Positions 48,315-57,223 of a stretch of 64,000 bases of DNA are shown one piece after another. The position numbers and the translations under genes are program-made. Each line of letters opens with the position of its first letter. Positions within the stretch are counted from its first letter, which is position 1. Below the pieces are notes generated by a model. It saw only the letters and a list, made by a program, of their open reading frames with translations. It did not search any database and was not told where the DNA came from. Source of the stretch: Roseibium alexandrii DFL-11 (GTDB lineage: Bacteria > Pseudomonadota > Alphaproteobacteria > Rhizobiales > Stappiaceae); the NCBI RefSeq assembly GCF_000158095.2, contig NZ_CM011002.1, positions 3,505,203-3,569,202 of the forward strand. Reading direction: 5' to 3'.

Positions 48315-49438
48315 TGACATGGGGTCGACTACTCGCGATTTTGGGCTGCGGCCTGTTTCTAACCATCGCCCTTGCCGTTTCGGTCGTCTTTCTGTCCAGT
48401 GGACCGGCGTTGACGACAACCGGCTTTCCATCCCTGCCTCAAGACGGTGAGACACCTGCCGTGCAAAAGATCTTCATTTCCGGTCACAGCCTGACCGATC
48501 GTCCAATGCCGGAAATGCTGGCGGCGATCGCCGAAGATACAGGGCAACCAATCTTTTGGAACATGCAGCATATTGGCGGTTCTTCAATCAAACAGCGGAG
48601 CTACGGTGCAGGCGACCAATCACCTTGGTCCGGATACGGTGGCGGTACGGATAGGGAGGGAGCTCCGATCGATGTTCAAGACGAGCTTGCTGCCAGCGCT
48701 TCGGAGGATACCCGGCTGTATGATGTGTTGCTGATAACCGAGCAGCATCGTCTACTGGATTCACTCTTGTGGCAAGACACTCCTCGGTTTCTCCGTGCGT
48801 ATCAGGATGTGTTTCACGCGCACAATCCCGACGGACAGAGTTATTTCTACGCGCCCTGGCTGGATGTTGCGAACCTTGAGGATCCATCTTCATGGATCGC
48901 TTATGAACGCGATGCCTGGCCGGTCTGGCAATGTGCTGTGGCGGGTGTGAACGCTGGCCTCGCAGAGGACGGCCGGGAGGACCGGATCATGCTTGTCCCG
49001 GCTTCGCTGGCATTGGCCGACTTGGTTGAGCATCTGGTCTCAACACCCGGTGGACTACCGGGTTTCAAGGACATGACAGCTGCGGAAATCCTTGCTGCAT
49101 TGTTCAGCGACAGTGTCCACCTGACACCGCTGGGCAATTCCTACATGGCCGCCATAGTTTATGCCACGCTGACGGGAAACCCTTTTCCCGCGACTGTATT
49201 TGCAAACTTTTCAGGCGCGCAGGTTGCGACGCTTCAAAACATCGCAAATGAATTCATGGAAACTTACCGGCGCGAGATGTCAACGTTTGGCGACGGGTGC
49301 GCTGCAAAGGTCGCCCCCTCCTTTAAGATCGCTTACCCTGCCTACACGGAACAACTGTCCCGCAATCACGGCACTGGTTTTTTGAGCGCTCGGCTCCAGC
49401 GCCTGAAGGAAACACTGAGTTATTTGAGGAAGCTCTAG
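48314..49438 (+). CDS. Membrane-anchored SGNH/GDSL-type hydrolase-like protein
   Basis: About 374 residues. One N-terminal membrane helix (LLAILGCGLFLTIALAVSVVFL) holds a periplasmic domain. SGNH block I appears as FISGHSLTDRPMP (serine in GHS rather than GDS) and block V as DSVHLTPLGNSYM (Asp and His of the triad). An Asn/Gly region between (QHIGGSSIKQ) may be block II. Such proteins act as O-acetyl esterases or acyltransferases on surface glycans, in the manner of AlgX-type proteins. I chose the ATG at 48314 (TGATG overlap with the upstream stop); GTG at 48311 is in frame too. It is the last gene of the NRPS operon. Confidence 0.72.
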   Translation: MTWGRLLAILGCGLFLTIALAVSVVFLSSGPALTTTGFPSLPQDGETPAVQKIFISGHSLTDRPMPEMLAAIAEDTGQPIFWNMQHIGGSSIKQRSYGAGDQSPWSGYGGGTDREGAPIDVQDELAASASEDTRLYDVLLITEQHRLLDSLLWQDTPRFLRAYQDVFHAHNPDGQSYFYAPWLDVANLEDPSSWIAYERDAWPVWQCAVAGVNAGLAEDGREDRIMLVPASLALADLVEHLVSTPGGLPGFKDMTAAEILAALFSDSVHLTPLGNSYMAAIVYATLTGNPFPATVFANFSGAQVATLQNIANEFMETYRREMSTFGDGCAAKVAPSFKIAYPAYTEQLSRNHGTGFLSARLQRLKETLSYLRKL

Positions 49439-49464
49439 ACCGAGCCTATGCAAGTAAGGAAGTG

Positions 49465-50307
49465 TCAGTCCGCAATGACTGCTTGCCGCTGGGAGCCGAG
49501 GCCCTCGATGCCGAGCTCCACAACGTCTCCTGCCATTAGATAGCGCGGCGGCTTCATGCCCATGCCGACACCCGGAGGGGTCCCTGTGGAAATGATGTCG
49601 CCCGGATGCAGCGACATGAACCGGCTGAGATAGGAGACGAGATACGCCACAGAATAGACCATTGTGCGGGTGGAGCCGTCCTGAAGCTTTTCGCCATTTA
49701 CTGTCAGCCACATGTTCAAATCTTGCGGGTCAGCGACCTCGTCACGGGTGACCAGCCATGGCCCGACCGGACCAAAACTGTCGCAGGACTTGCCTTTGGT
49801 CCACTGGCCTGACCGCTCAATCTGATAGCTGCGTTCCGAGATATCATTGGCCACCGCATATCCGGCCACATGGTCCATGGCGTCCGCATCATTGACGTAT
49901 TTCGCGGTCTTGCCGATCACGACAGCCAGTTCAGCTTCCCAGTCCGTCTTTTCGCTGCCGCGCGGCAATAAAGTGGGATCGTTCGGACCACAGATCGCAC
50001 TGGTTGCCTTCATGAAAATGATCGGTTCCGGCGGCACATCCATGCCGGCCTCTTCCGCGTGGTCTGCGTAATTCAGACCGATACAGATGAACTTGCCTGT
50101 TCCGGCAACACAGGGGCCAAGTCGCGTTCCAGGCGTGACTTCCGGAAGCTTTTCAACGTCAATGCCGCGAAGGGCCGAAAGACCGGCATCTGACAAAACC
50201 GCACCCGCGATATCCGGAACAATGCCCGTGAGATCGCGGATCTTGCCGTCCTTGTCCAGAAGGCCCGGTTTTTCGGCGCCTGGGGCCCCATGCCGCAACA
50301 ACTTCAT
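49465..50307 (-). CDS. Fumarylacetoacetate hydrolase family protein
   Basis: About 280 residues. FAH-family enzymes cleave or isomerise C-C bonds of 2-keto acids (for example fumarylpyruvate hydrolysis, ureidoglycolate lyase-annotated relatives). The catalytic core shows FICIGLNYADHAEEAGM, the metal ligands in DWEAELAVVIGK (E-x-E), GYAVANDISERSYQ, KGKSCDSFGPVGPWLVT and DIISTGTPPGVGMG, ending GDVVELGIEGLG. I use the ATG at 50307 (MKLLRHGAPG), which has GGGAG upstream; the open frame extends six codons further. It is convergent with the NRPS operon. A terminator lies between it and the GST gene, so it has its own promoter. Confidence 0.88.
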   Translation of the reverse strand: MKLLRHGAPGAEKPGLLDKDGKIRDLTGIVPDIAGAVLSDAGLSALRGIDVEKLPEVTPGTRLGPCVAGTGKFICIGLNYADHAEEAGMDVPPEPIIFMKATSAICGPNDPTLLPRGSEKTDWEAELAVVIGKTAKYVNDADAMDHVAGYAVANDISERSYQIERSGQWTKGKSCDSFGPVGPWLVTRDEVADPQDLNMWLTVNGEKLQDGSTRTMVYSVAYLVSYLSRFMSLHPGDIISTGTPPGVGMGMKPPRYLMAGDVVELGIEGLGSQRQAVIAD

Positions 50308-50416
50308 TCCTGTATCTCCCGTCACCCAACAGCCTATTTGGTTTTACCCAAGTGATTGCATGTTCAAACGCAGCCGAAAAGTGTAGTTGTGCCAAAAAGG
50401 ACCTGCATCCGGCACA

Positions 50417-50446
50417 CAAAAAAGGCTCCAGGTTCCCCTGAAGCCT
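50417..50446 (-). terminator. Rho-independent terminator of the creatinase–GST unit
   Basis: On the minus strand AGGCTTCAGG-GGAA-CCTGGAGCCT (10-bp arms, one mismatch) is followed by a T-tract. It lies 26 bases after the GST stop codon. Confidence 0.85.
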
Positions 50447-50471
50447 CGTTGAGTTTAAGCGCATTAGGAAC

Positions 50472-51104
50472 TCAAGCGCCAGGAACCTTCATCGCGGAAA
50501 AGTCGATCATGATGTTCTCCTGATAGGCTTTCCGCTCACACAGCCGATCATAGTAGGCTTTCAGTTGCGGGAGATCCGCACGATCGAAATCCAGCTCGTA
50601 GTACCGGTACAAAAGGCCGCCAACCTGGTAGTCGACGAGATTAAGTGCGTCACCGCCGAAAAACGGACCTTTGATGTTTGCCTCGAAGATAGCCATCGCC
50701 TGCTTCAGAGCAGCTTCTGCCTGGGCGACCGCTGCTCCGTTGCGGTCTTCCGCAGTCACCCGGACCATCTGGATAAAGATCGTTGGGATCAACGGCACAT
50801 AGATGTGCTGACGGGACATGTCGGCCCATTTTTCGATCTGCGCGGCCGCCATCGGGTCACTCGGATGTCCGCCAAAGCGTCTCATCAGATAACGCAGGAT
50901 GGTGACGGCTTCCGAAATCGCCTGACCATCTTCTTCCAGAACCGGCACAAGACCCAACGGGTTCATGCCCAAGAACTCTGGGGTGTCCGTGCCGCCAAAC
51001 GGGCCCCCGACATCAAGGCGTTCGTAGTCGACACCCAGCTCGTCCAGGCACCAGATCACGGGCTGCACATTGGCCGAGGTCTTGCGGCCATGGATCTTGA
51101 TCAT
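50472..51104 (-). CDS. Glutathione S-transferase family protein
   Basis: 210 residues from the ATG at 51104 (MIKIHGRKTSANVQPVIWCLDELG), which has GGGAGA upstream; the frame extends 45 codons further without similarity. The N-terminal thioredoxin-like domain has the glutathione-site residues RKTSANVQ and FLGMNPLGLVPVLEEDG with the Glu-Ala-Val-Thr turn SEAVTILRYL. The alpha-helical C-domain has FFGGDALNLVDYQVGGLLYRY. The biological substrate is unknown. It lies between creatinase and a terminator on the same strand, suggesting co-transcription with creatinase (155 bp gap). Confidence 0.88.
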   Translation of the reverse strand: MIKIHGRKTSANVQPVIWCLDELGVDYERLDVGGPFGGTDTPEFLGMNPLGLVPVLEEDGQAISEAVTILRYLMRRFGGHPSDPMAAAQIEKWADMSRQHIYVPLIPTIFIQMVRVTAEDRNGAAVAQAEAALKQAMAIFEANIKGPFFGGDALNLVDYQVGGLLYRYYELDFDRADLPQLKAYYDRLCERKAYQENIMIDFSAMKVPGA

Positions 51105-51259
51105 TTTCAACTGTCTCCCAAACTGGATGTCGCTTTTTGTTGCGGCTGGATAATGCCCGGTCATGCGCGTTGAGCCAATGGCTTCAAAATTCGAATTGCA
51201 GCACAATTCGTCCTGCATGGCCGCCGCCGGACCCCACAATGTCCCAGCGGCTACCGCAA

Positions 51260-52489
51260 CTATCGTTTCGGGATGATGTTGTGCTCCGGACCAAACGGGA
51301 AGCCAGTGATGTTCTCCGCACCATCTTCCGTTACGATCAGGATGTCATGTTCGCGATATCCGCCCGCACCCGGCTCTCCTTCCGGGATCATGATCATCGG
51401 CTCCATGGAAACAACCATGCCCGGTTCCAGGACGGTATCGACATCTTCCCGCAACTCAACCGAAGCCTCACGGCCATAGTAGTGGCTCAACACCCCGAAT
51501 GAGTGGCCATATCCAAAACTGCGATATTTCAGAAGATCGTGGCTTCGGTAGATGTCGTTCAGCTCCGCCGCGATGTCACGGCAGCGCGCACCCGGCTTGA
51601 TGAGCCTCAGGCCTTCACGGTGGACGTGACAGTTCACTTCCCAAAGCTTCAAATGGTCATCGGAAGCATGCTCGCAGAACAGAGTACGCTCCAACGCCGC
51701 GTAGTAGCCAAAAATCATAGGGAAACAGTTCAGGCTCAAGATGTCGCCGGCTTCCACCACCTTGTTGGTCACCGGGTTATGTGCGCCGTCCGTGTTGATA
51801 CCGGACTGGAACCAGGTCCACGTATCCATCAGCTCGACAAACGGGAAGGATTTTGCGATTTCGCGGATCATGGCATTGGTGGATGCGATCGCGACTTCGT
51901 GCTCGGTAACGCCCGCTTGAACGGCATCAACGAGCGCCGCCCCGCCGACGTCGCAGATGCGGGCGCCCTCACGGATCAAGACATGCTCTTCCGCGCTTTT
52001 AATGGTCCGCTGGCTCATGGCATCCGCTGCAATGTCGACCAGCTCGACCCCAGGTAGTGCTGCCTCAAGCTGCTTCAATAGATCGAGAGAGACGTGATCG
52101 AACTCGATGCCGACACGCCGCACAGAGGCATTGGGCAAGCCGAGCAACGACTGGATGGCGTGGAAATAATTGTCCCGGCGCCAGTCTGTGTAAATCACGG
52201 TGTCACCATGGGTCCGGCGCCACGGCTGGCCTCCGTCGATCCCGGCGGCAATCGTGGTTGCCTTGTCCTGAGTGACCAGGAGCCCGTATTTCCGGCCGAA
52301 GTAGCAATACAGGAAGCCCGAATAATAGCAGATGTTGTGATACGAGGTGAACAGACAGGCGTCGATTTCCCGGTCTTCCATCAAGGTCCTGAGCTGAGCC
52401 TGCCGGCGGTCCATCTCCTGCGGCGAAAATGGCGAGAATGCCTTTTCGCCATTGTTCATTTCATAAATCCGGATCATGTCGTCGTTCAT
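51260..52489 (-). CDS. Creatinase (creatine amidinohydrolase), M24 family
   Basis: It hydrolyses creatine to sarcosine and urea. The 409 residues are close to the family's usual about 400. Unlike generic M24 peptidases it carries creatinase-specific text such as FTSYHNICYYSGFLYCYFG, IDGGQPWRRTHGDTVIYTDW and DTWTWFQSGINTDGAHNPV, with the general-base His at 237. GYYAALERTLF and SMEPMIMIPEG hold the substrate-binding glutamates. It ends ENITGFPFGPEHNIIPK, also typical. Metal ligands of true peptidases are absent, as expected. It is close downstream of a polyamine-type ABC operon on the same strand, with a terminator between, which suggests uptake and use of creatine or related guanidino compounds. 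Confidence 0.93.
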   Translation of the reverse strand: MNDDMIRIYEMNNGEKAFSPFSPQEMDRRQAQLRTLMEDREIDACLFTSYHNICYYSGFLYCYFGRKYGLLVTQDKATTIAAGIDGGQPWRRTHGDTVIYTDWRRDNYFHAIQSLLGLPNASVRRVGIEFDHVSLDLLKQLEAALPGVELVDIAADAMSQRTIKSAEEHVLIREGARICDVGGAALVDAVQAGVTEHEVAIASTNAMIREIAKSFPFVELMDTWTWFQSGINTDGAHNPVTNKVVEAGDILSLNCFPMIFGYYAALERTLFCEHASDDHLKLWEVNCHVHREGLRLIKPGARCRDIAAELNDIYRSHDLLKYRSFGYGHSFGVLSHYYGREASVELREDVDTVLEPGMVVSMEPMIMIPEGEPGAGGYREHDILIVTEDGAENITGFPFGPEHNIIPKR

Positions 52490-52526
52490 AGCGTCCTCCT
52501 GTGCGTCACCACCAAAAAGAGCCCTT

Positions 52527-52567
52527 CAAAAAAGAAAACGGGCCGGCTTCTGAAAAGAAGCCGGCCC
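52527..52567 (-). terminator. Rho-independent terminator of the ABC transporter operon
   Basis: Perfect 12-bp stem GGGCCGGCTTCT/AGAAGCCGGCCC (52540-52551 and 52556-52567) with a 4-base loop. On the minus strand it is followed by TTTTCTTTTTT. It lies about 180 bases past the last permease stop and about 50 bases before the creatinase start. Confidence 0.92.
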
Positions 52568-52745
52568 GCCAGGCCCAAACCCAAATTGTCTTGCTGCCGG
52601 GACGGGTGTCCGTCCACCCGGTGACTGGCGTTCCGCCACCGGTCTTTTGGAAACAGCTCGGTTATTTCCTACTGCGCAAGCGTGCGCATGGCATGTTCAA
52701 AACCGTCACGTCCTGCGCAAATCCGGACAGATGGCGCAAGGTCTC

Positions 52746-53600
52746 TTATCCCGGTGTTAGGCCTCTCAGGCGTTCCGACCGGCGCCGCAACAGTTCCAGC
52801 ACTGTTAGAAGCGCAATCGAAATCGCCACCATGAGCGAGGCGACCGCCAAAATCGTCGGTGAGATCTGTTCGCGTAGACCGGTGAACATTTGCCATGGCA
52901 GTGTCTTCTGGCCAGCTGATCCCAAGAACAGAACAACAACCACTTCGTCAAAGGACGTGATGAAAGCGAACAATGCGCCGGAAACAACACCTGGAACGAT
53001 CAACGGCATCTGCACCTTGAAGAAGGTGGTAACCGGATTGGCGCCCATGCTTGCTGCCGCGCGAACCAAACTGCGATCAAAACCGACCAATGTTGCTGTC
53101 ACCGTGATGATGACAAACGGTGTGCCAAGCGCTGCGTGCGCCATCACGACGCCCCAATATGTTCCCTGCAGGCCGATCCGGGAATAGAAGAAGTACATGC
53201 CGGCCGCGGAAATGATCAGCGGCACGATCATTGGAGAGATCAGGATCGCCATGATCGCAGACTTGTAGGGCACATGGCTTTGAGACAACCCGATGGCAGC
53301 CAGTGTGCCGAAACCCGTTGCCAGAATGGTCGCCACGGGGGCAATCAGGACCGAGTTGGTCAATGCCTGTTGCCAATCGGGATTGGTGAAGAAGTCGTTG
53401 TAATGTTTGAAGGAGTAACCTTCCGGACTGAGGGCGAGCATCTCCTTCGTAAAGGTGAAGAAATCCTGCGCATTGAAGCTCAGTGGCAGGATCACCAGTA
53501 TCGGAAAGATCAGAAAAAAGAAGATCAAGCCACAAAAGATACGGAAAGTATAAAACCACGTCCGCTGCAATGGGGACGCATAAGGGGGTAAAGCGCTCAT
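52746..53600 (-). CDS. ABC transporter permease, spermidine/putrescine (PotC) type
   Basis: 284 residues and six predicted membrane helices, the first in FYTFRIFCGLIFFFLIFPILVILPL. The EAA-type coupling loop is RAAASMGANPVTTFFKVQMPLIVPGV. The C-terminus ends AISIALLTVLELLRRRSERL. It pairs with the upstream permease to form the channel. It starts 9 bases after the stop of that gene and is the last gene of the operon, before a strong terminator. Confidence 0.9.
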   Translation of the reverse strand: MSALPPYASPLQRTWFYTFRIFCGLIFFFLIFPILVILPLSFNAQDFFTFTKEMLALSPEGYSFKHYNDFFTNPDWQQALTNSVLIAPVATILATGFGTLAAIGLSQSHVPYKSAIMAILISPMIVPLIISAAGMYFFYSRIGLQGTYWGVVMAHAALGTPFVIITVTATLVGFDRSLVRAAASMGANPVTTFFKVQMPLIVPGVVSGALFAFITSFDEVVVVLFLGSAGQKTLPWQMFTGLREQISPTILAVASLMVAISIALLTVLELLRRRSERLRGLTPG

Positions 53601-53609
53601 ATCCGTCTC

Positions 53610-54875
53610 CTATCCAAGTTTCACGTTATCAATGCCTACTATCCGGTCGTAAACCACGAACAGCACCATAACGGCGACCAGCAGCAACGTTCCAAGAGCA
53701 GCAGCCAAACCCCAGTTGAGGGATGAGGAGATGTGATAGGCAATCCGGTTGGAGATAAAGATACCCGAAGTGCCGCCCACAAGTTCTGGCGTGATGTAGT
53801 AGCCGATCGACAGAATGAAGACGAGAACCGCGCCCGCACCAATTCCGGGCACGGATTGCGGGAAGTAGACCCTCCAGAACGCCGTCCAATCGTTGGCGCC
53901 GAGGCTTTTGGCCGCCCGCACGTAGGTCGGTGATATTGTCTTCATCACCGAGAAGAGCGGCAGGATCATAAAGGGCAGCAGGATATGTGTCATGGCGATG
54001 ATCGTGCCGGTCTGGTTGTTAATCATCACCAGCCGGTTGGCATCCCCGATTATTCCAATCCAGACAAGGAAGTCATTGATCACCCCTTGTTGCTGAAGAA
54101 GCACTTTCCAGGCCGATGTGCGCACCAGCAGACTGGTCCAAAACGGCAAGAGCACAAGAATCATCAACAAATTGGACGTTCGAAGCGGCAGCGAGGCCAG
54201 CAAAAAGGCTATTGGATAGCCAAGCAACAAGCAGGACAGTGTAATGACGATGGACAGAAACAGGGTCCGCGCGAACAGGAACATATAGATCCGCTCGTCC
54301 GCTGGTTTCAGCTCAATACCATCAACGGTGCGGTGGGCGTCCACCGAGTTCAGGAAATATCCGTCGGTGTAGCGCGGAGAGAACTGCTGAAGAACCTGCC
54401 AGGTTTCGACCTGACCCCACTTTTTGTCGGCATCGATGAATTGAGCTTGAAAGGCGCTGTCTTCATCCATGCGCTTGATGCGCCGGCCGGTCTTTCTGAA
54501 GAGGCTGGAAATCCCGCTTTCTTCATAATTCAGGCGGGACCCGAGCCGTGTGTGTGTTTTCTTATCGACTGCGACGAGCAAGTCGCCGTAGAGCGCGGCA
54601 AATACCGTTTCGTCCGGGATCTGACCAGAATTCGGGTCCCACTCCTGCAAAGCGATCACAGTGCGCGGCAGCGTATCGGCGACGATGCCGTTTTCGACAG
54701 ACCGGAACAGCATGTCGACGATCGGCGCTACAAAGGTGATCAAAATGAAAACCAGCAGCGGCGCGATCAGCGCCAGAGACCTTAGCTTTTCCCGGCGCAA
54801 CGCTTTTGCGAGCGCGGCCTTCAGCGGTTTGCCGTCCTGTGTCGTTAGAACTTCACCGGCAGTGGTATCGCTCAT
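53610..54875 (-). CDS. ABC transporter permease, PotB type, with extended periplasmic loop
   Basis: 421 residues, longer than the usual about 290 because about 130-140 extra residues (about 65-200) lie between the first helix (LALIAPLLVFILITFVAPIVDMLF) and the rest. That region is hydrophilic and probably periplasmic. The remainder has the standard helices (LFARTLFLSIVITLSCLLLGYPIAFLLA, LMILVLLPFWTSLLVRTSAW) and the coupling loop RAAKSLGANDWTAFWRVYFPQSVPGI. Similar long versions occur in some alphaproteobacterial transporters. Position between binding protein and second permease is standard. Confidence 0.9.
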   Translation of the reverse strand: MSDTTAGEVLTTQDGKPLKAALAKALRREKLRSLALIAPLLVFILITFVAPIVDMLFRSVENGIVADTLPRTVIALQEWDPNSGQIPDETVFAALYGDLLVAVDKKTHTRLGSRLNYEESGISSLFRKTGRRIKRMDEDSAFQAQFIDADKKWGQVETWQVLQQFSPRYTDGYFLNSVDAHRTVDGIELKPADERIYMFLFARTLFLSIVITLSCLLLGYPIAFLLASLPLRTSNLLMILVLLPFWTSLLVRTSAWKVLLQQQGVINDFLVWIGIIGDANRLVMINNQTGTIIAMTHILLPFMILPLFSVMKTISPTYVRAAKSLGANDWTAFWRVYFPQSVPGIGAGAVLVFILSIGYYITPELVGGTSGIFISNRIAYHISSSLNWGLAAALGTLLLVAVMVLFVVYDRIVGIDNVKLG

Positions 54876-54945
54876 GAAATAATCTTCCGCATGTCAAATG
54901 AATATCCCGGGTGAGCAATGCCCACCCGGAACAAGGCGTTACGGC

Positions 54946-56046
54946 TTACTGAGCCAGCCAAGCCTGGAATTTCGCGTCGATGTCGTCGCGATAATCCGCC
55001 CACCATTCATAATTATAGAGGAAGGTGTTCTTGGCGTTCTCCGGATCTGTCGGCATGTGCGGAGCCATGTCGATACCCAGTGATGCGTGCTGACCAACAA
55101 GCGGAGCGGACGACTTACGAGCCGGACCGTAGGAGATATATTTGGCCTGGTCTGCAAGACGCTGAGTGTCCGTTGCGAACATGATGTAGTCCTTGACGCG
55201 CGCCAAACGCTCATCGGAAAGACCAGTCGGGATGATCCAGCCATCAAGGTCGAACACCTGGGCGTCCCACAACATCTTGACCGGCTGCTTCTGCTCTTCA
55301 ATCAGAGCAAAGAGACGACCGTTGTAGGTCGAACCAATGACAACTTCTTTGTCAGCCAGCAGCTGCGGAGTTTCCGCACCAGCAGACCACCAGATCACGT
55401 CGTCCTTGATCGTGCCGAGCTTTGCGAGTGCCCGGTCCAGCCCTTCTTCGGTCTCCAGAACGTCATAGACGTCTTCCTTGGCAACGCCATCACAAAGTAG
55501 CGCCCATTCGACGTTGTTGATCGGACGCTTTTCAAGCGACCGCTTGCCCGGGAACGTTTCAGTATCGAATACCGCGCAGATGTCTGTCGGCTCTTTACCA
55601 CCCCATTCTTCAACGTCAGAGCGGTAACCGAAGGTGGTGGAATAAACGATCTGCGGGATGAAGCACTCCGAAACGAGCAGGTCGCCGAAATCTTCAGAAG
55701 CCGGCGTTCCATCCGGAGCAGCAGCCAAATCCGAGTCCGCATCGATTTCCATCGCGAGACCTTCGTCACACAGACGGATCGCATCGGAGGCAACCACGTC
55801 CACGAGATCCCAGGTGATGTTGCCCGCCTCGTTCATTGCGCGCAGCTTGGCAACAGCTTCAGCAGACGACTCATCATTGATGATGTTTACGCCCGGGTTC
55901 TTTTCCATGTACGGCTTGTGGTAGGCGTTGTTCTGCGAAGCAGAATATGCACCACCCCAAGACACAATCGTCATGTCTTGTGCGAGCGCAGCACTGCCCG
56001 CAAAAGCCATGGCGGTACCGGCAAGGATCAAAGTCTTGAGCTTCAT
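54946..56046 (-). CDS. ABC transporter periplasmic substrate-binding protein (PotD/F-like)
   Basis: 366 residues with a clean signal peptide (LKTLILAGTAMAFAGSAALA, cleavage before QDM). The mature domain begins MTIVSWGGAYSASQNNAYHKP, typical of family-1 spermidine/putrescine-type binding proteins, with YSTTFGYRSDVEEWGG and WSAGAETPQLLADKEV later on. The ligand is not settled by sequence. The neighbouring creatinase makes creatine or another guanidino compound a candidate, along with polyamines. It is followed 70 bases later by the first permease. Confidence 0.9.
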   Translation of the reverse strand: MKLKTLILAGTAMAFAGSAALAQDMTIVSWGGAYSASQNNAYHKPYMEKNPGVNIINDESSAEAVAKLRAMNEAGNITWDLVDVVASDAIRLCDEGLAMEIDADSDLAAAPDGTPASEDFGDLLVSECFIPQIVYSTTFGYRSDVEEWGGKEPTDICAVFDTETFPGKRSLEKRPINNVEWALLCDGVAKEDVYDVLETEEGLDRALAKLGTIKDDVIWWSAGAETPQLLADKEVVIGSTYNGRLFALIEEQKQPVKMLWDAQVFDLDGWIIPTGLSDERLARVKDYIMFATDTQRLADQAKYISYGPARKSSAPLVGQHASLGIDMAPHMPTDPENAKNTFLYNYEWWADYRDDIDAKFQAWLAQ

Positions 56047-56128
56047 GTTTGGTAGCTCCCTCTTTTAGGATTGAACGGTTTTCTTCCGTCGATCTCGCTG
56101 GCGGCCAAACCGCGGCCGCCTTGCGACT

Positions 56129-57223
56129 TTAGACAACAGCGTCGAGCGCTTTACAGTCATTCAACGACCAGCCCACAGGGACTGTTTCGCCGACATGAAG
56201 CTTGCGCTTCTCTCCGCGGTTGCGAACTTTTACAATGAACTCATCATTGCCAGCCACGTTCATGCGAACGCGGATGTGGTCACCCAGATAAATGAGTTCT
56301 TCGATCCGACCATCGACAATATTGTCCATGCTGTCGTGGGTATCGAATTCGACGCGCTCGGGACGGAGCGACAACGTGGTCTTGTCGCCAACAGAGCTGA
56401 CGTTCACACGGTCGGCTTTGAGTTGCGTTCCGTCACCAAGCTCCACACGGCACTCCTCGCCCTGGATCTCAACAACCTTTCCATTGAGCTTGTTGTTCTC
56501 GCCGATGAACTGCGCCACAAACGAATTTTGCGGATCTTCGTACAGATCATCCGGCGTGGACAGTTGCTGGATCACGCCATCATTGAACACGGCGACGCGG
56601 TCCGACATGGTCAACGCTTCGGTCTGGTCGTGCGTCACGTAAACTACGGTTACGCCGAGATTTTCGTGGATGTGCTTGATCTCGTACTGCATCTGCTCAC
56701 GCAGCTGCTTGTCGAGCGCACCGAGCGGCTCATCCATCAAAACGAGTTCGGGGTCGAACACCAGAGCACGTGCAACGGCCACACGTTGCTGCTGACCACC
56801 GGAGAGCTGGGCCGGGCGCCGGTTTCCGAAACTCCCAAGCTCCACCATATCGAGCGCGCGATGAACCTTTTCTTCCTGCTCCGCTTTACTGACGTTGCGG
56901 ACCTGAAGCGGAAAAGCGAGGTTTTCTGACACTGTCATATGCGGGAACAAGGCGTAGTTCTGAAAGACCATACCAATCCCGCGTTTGTGTGGCGGGACAT
57001 TGTTGATCGGCCGATCGTTGAGGTAGATTTCGCCGTGCGTTGCCGGTTCGAACCCTGCCAGCATCATCAGGCAGGTGGTTTTGCCAGACCCGGACGGACC
57101 AAGCATGGTCAGAAATTCGCCCGGCGGGATATCCAGATTGAGATTTTTTACGACAAGGCTTTCGCCGTCATAGCTTTTTTGAACGCTGTCATACTTAACA
57201 GCAGCGCCCCGATTATTCGCCAT
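56129..57223 (-). CDS. ABC transporter ATP-binding protein (PotA type)
   Basis: 364 residues from the ATG at 57223 (MANNRGAAVKYDSVQKSY); the frame is open 19 codons upstream but lacks similarity there. Walker A is LGPSGSGKTTCL, the Q-loop MVFQNYALFPHMTV, the signature LSGGQQQRVAVARAL, Walker B LVLMDEPLGALD and the H-loop YVTHDQTEALTM. A TOBE_2 domain occupies the C-terminal about 80 residues. It energises the permease pair downstream. It is first in the operon, with a 516-bp gap to the divergent regulator. Confidence 0.94.
   Translation of the reverse strand: MANNRGAAVKYDSVQKSYDGESLVVKNLNLDIPPGEFLTMLGPSGSGKTTCLMMLAGFEPATHGEIYLNDRPINNVPPHKRGIGMVFQNYALFPHMTVSENLAFPLQVRNVSKAEQEEKVHRALDMVELGSFGNRRPAQLSGGQQQRVAVARALVFDPELVLMDEPLGALDKQLREQMQYEIKHIHENLGVTVVYVTHDQTEALTMSDRVAVFNDGVIQQLSTPDDLYEDPQNSFVAQFIGENNKLNGKVVEIQGEECRVELGDGTQLKADRVNVSSVGDKTTLSLRPERVEFDTHDSMDNIVDGRIEELIYLGDHIRVRMNVAGNDEFIVKVRNRGEKRKLHVGETVPVGWSLNDCKALDAVV

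Noticed and set aside
51260..52489. Generic Xaa-Pro aminopeptidase
   Set aside because: The metal ligands of true peptidases are absent and the text of several blocks matches creatinase closely.
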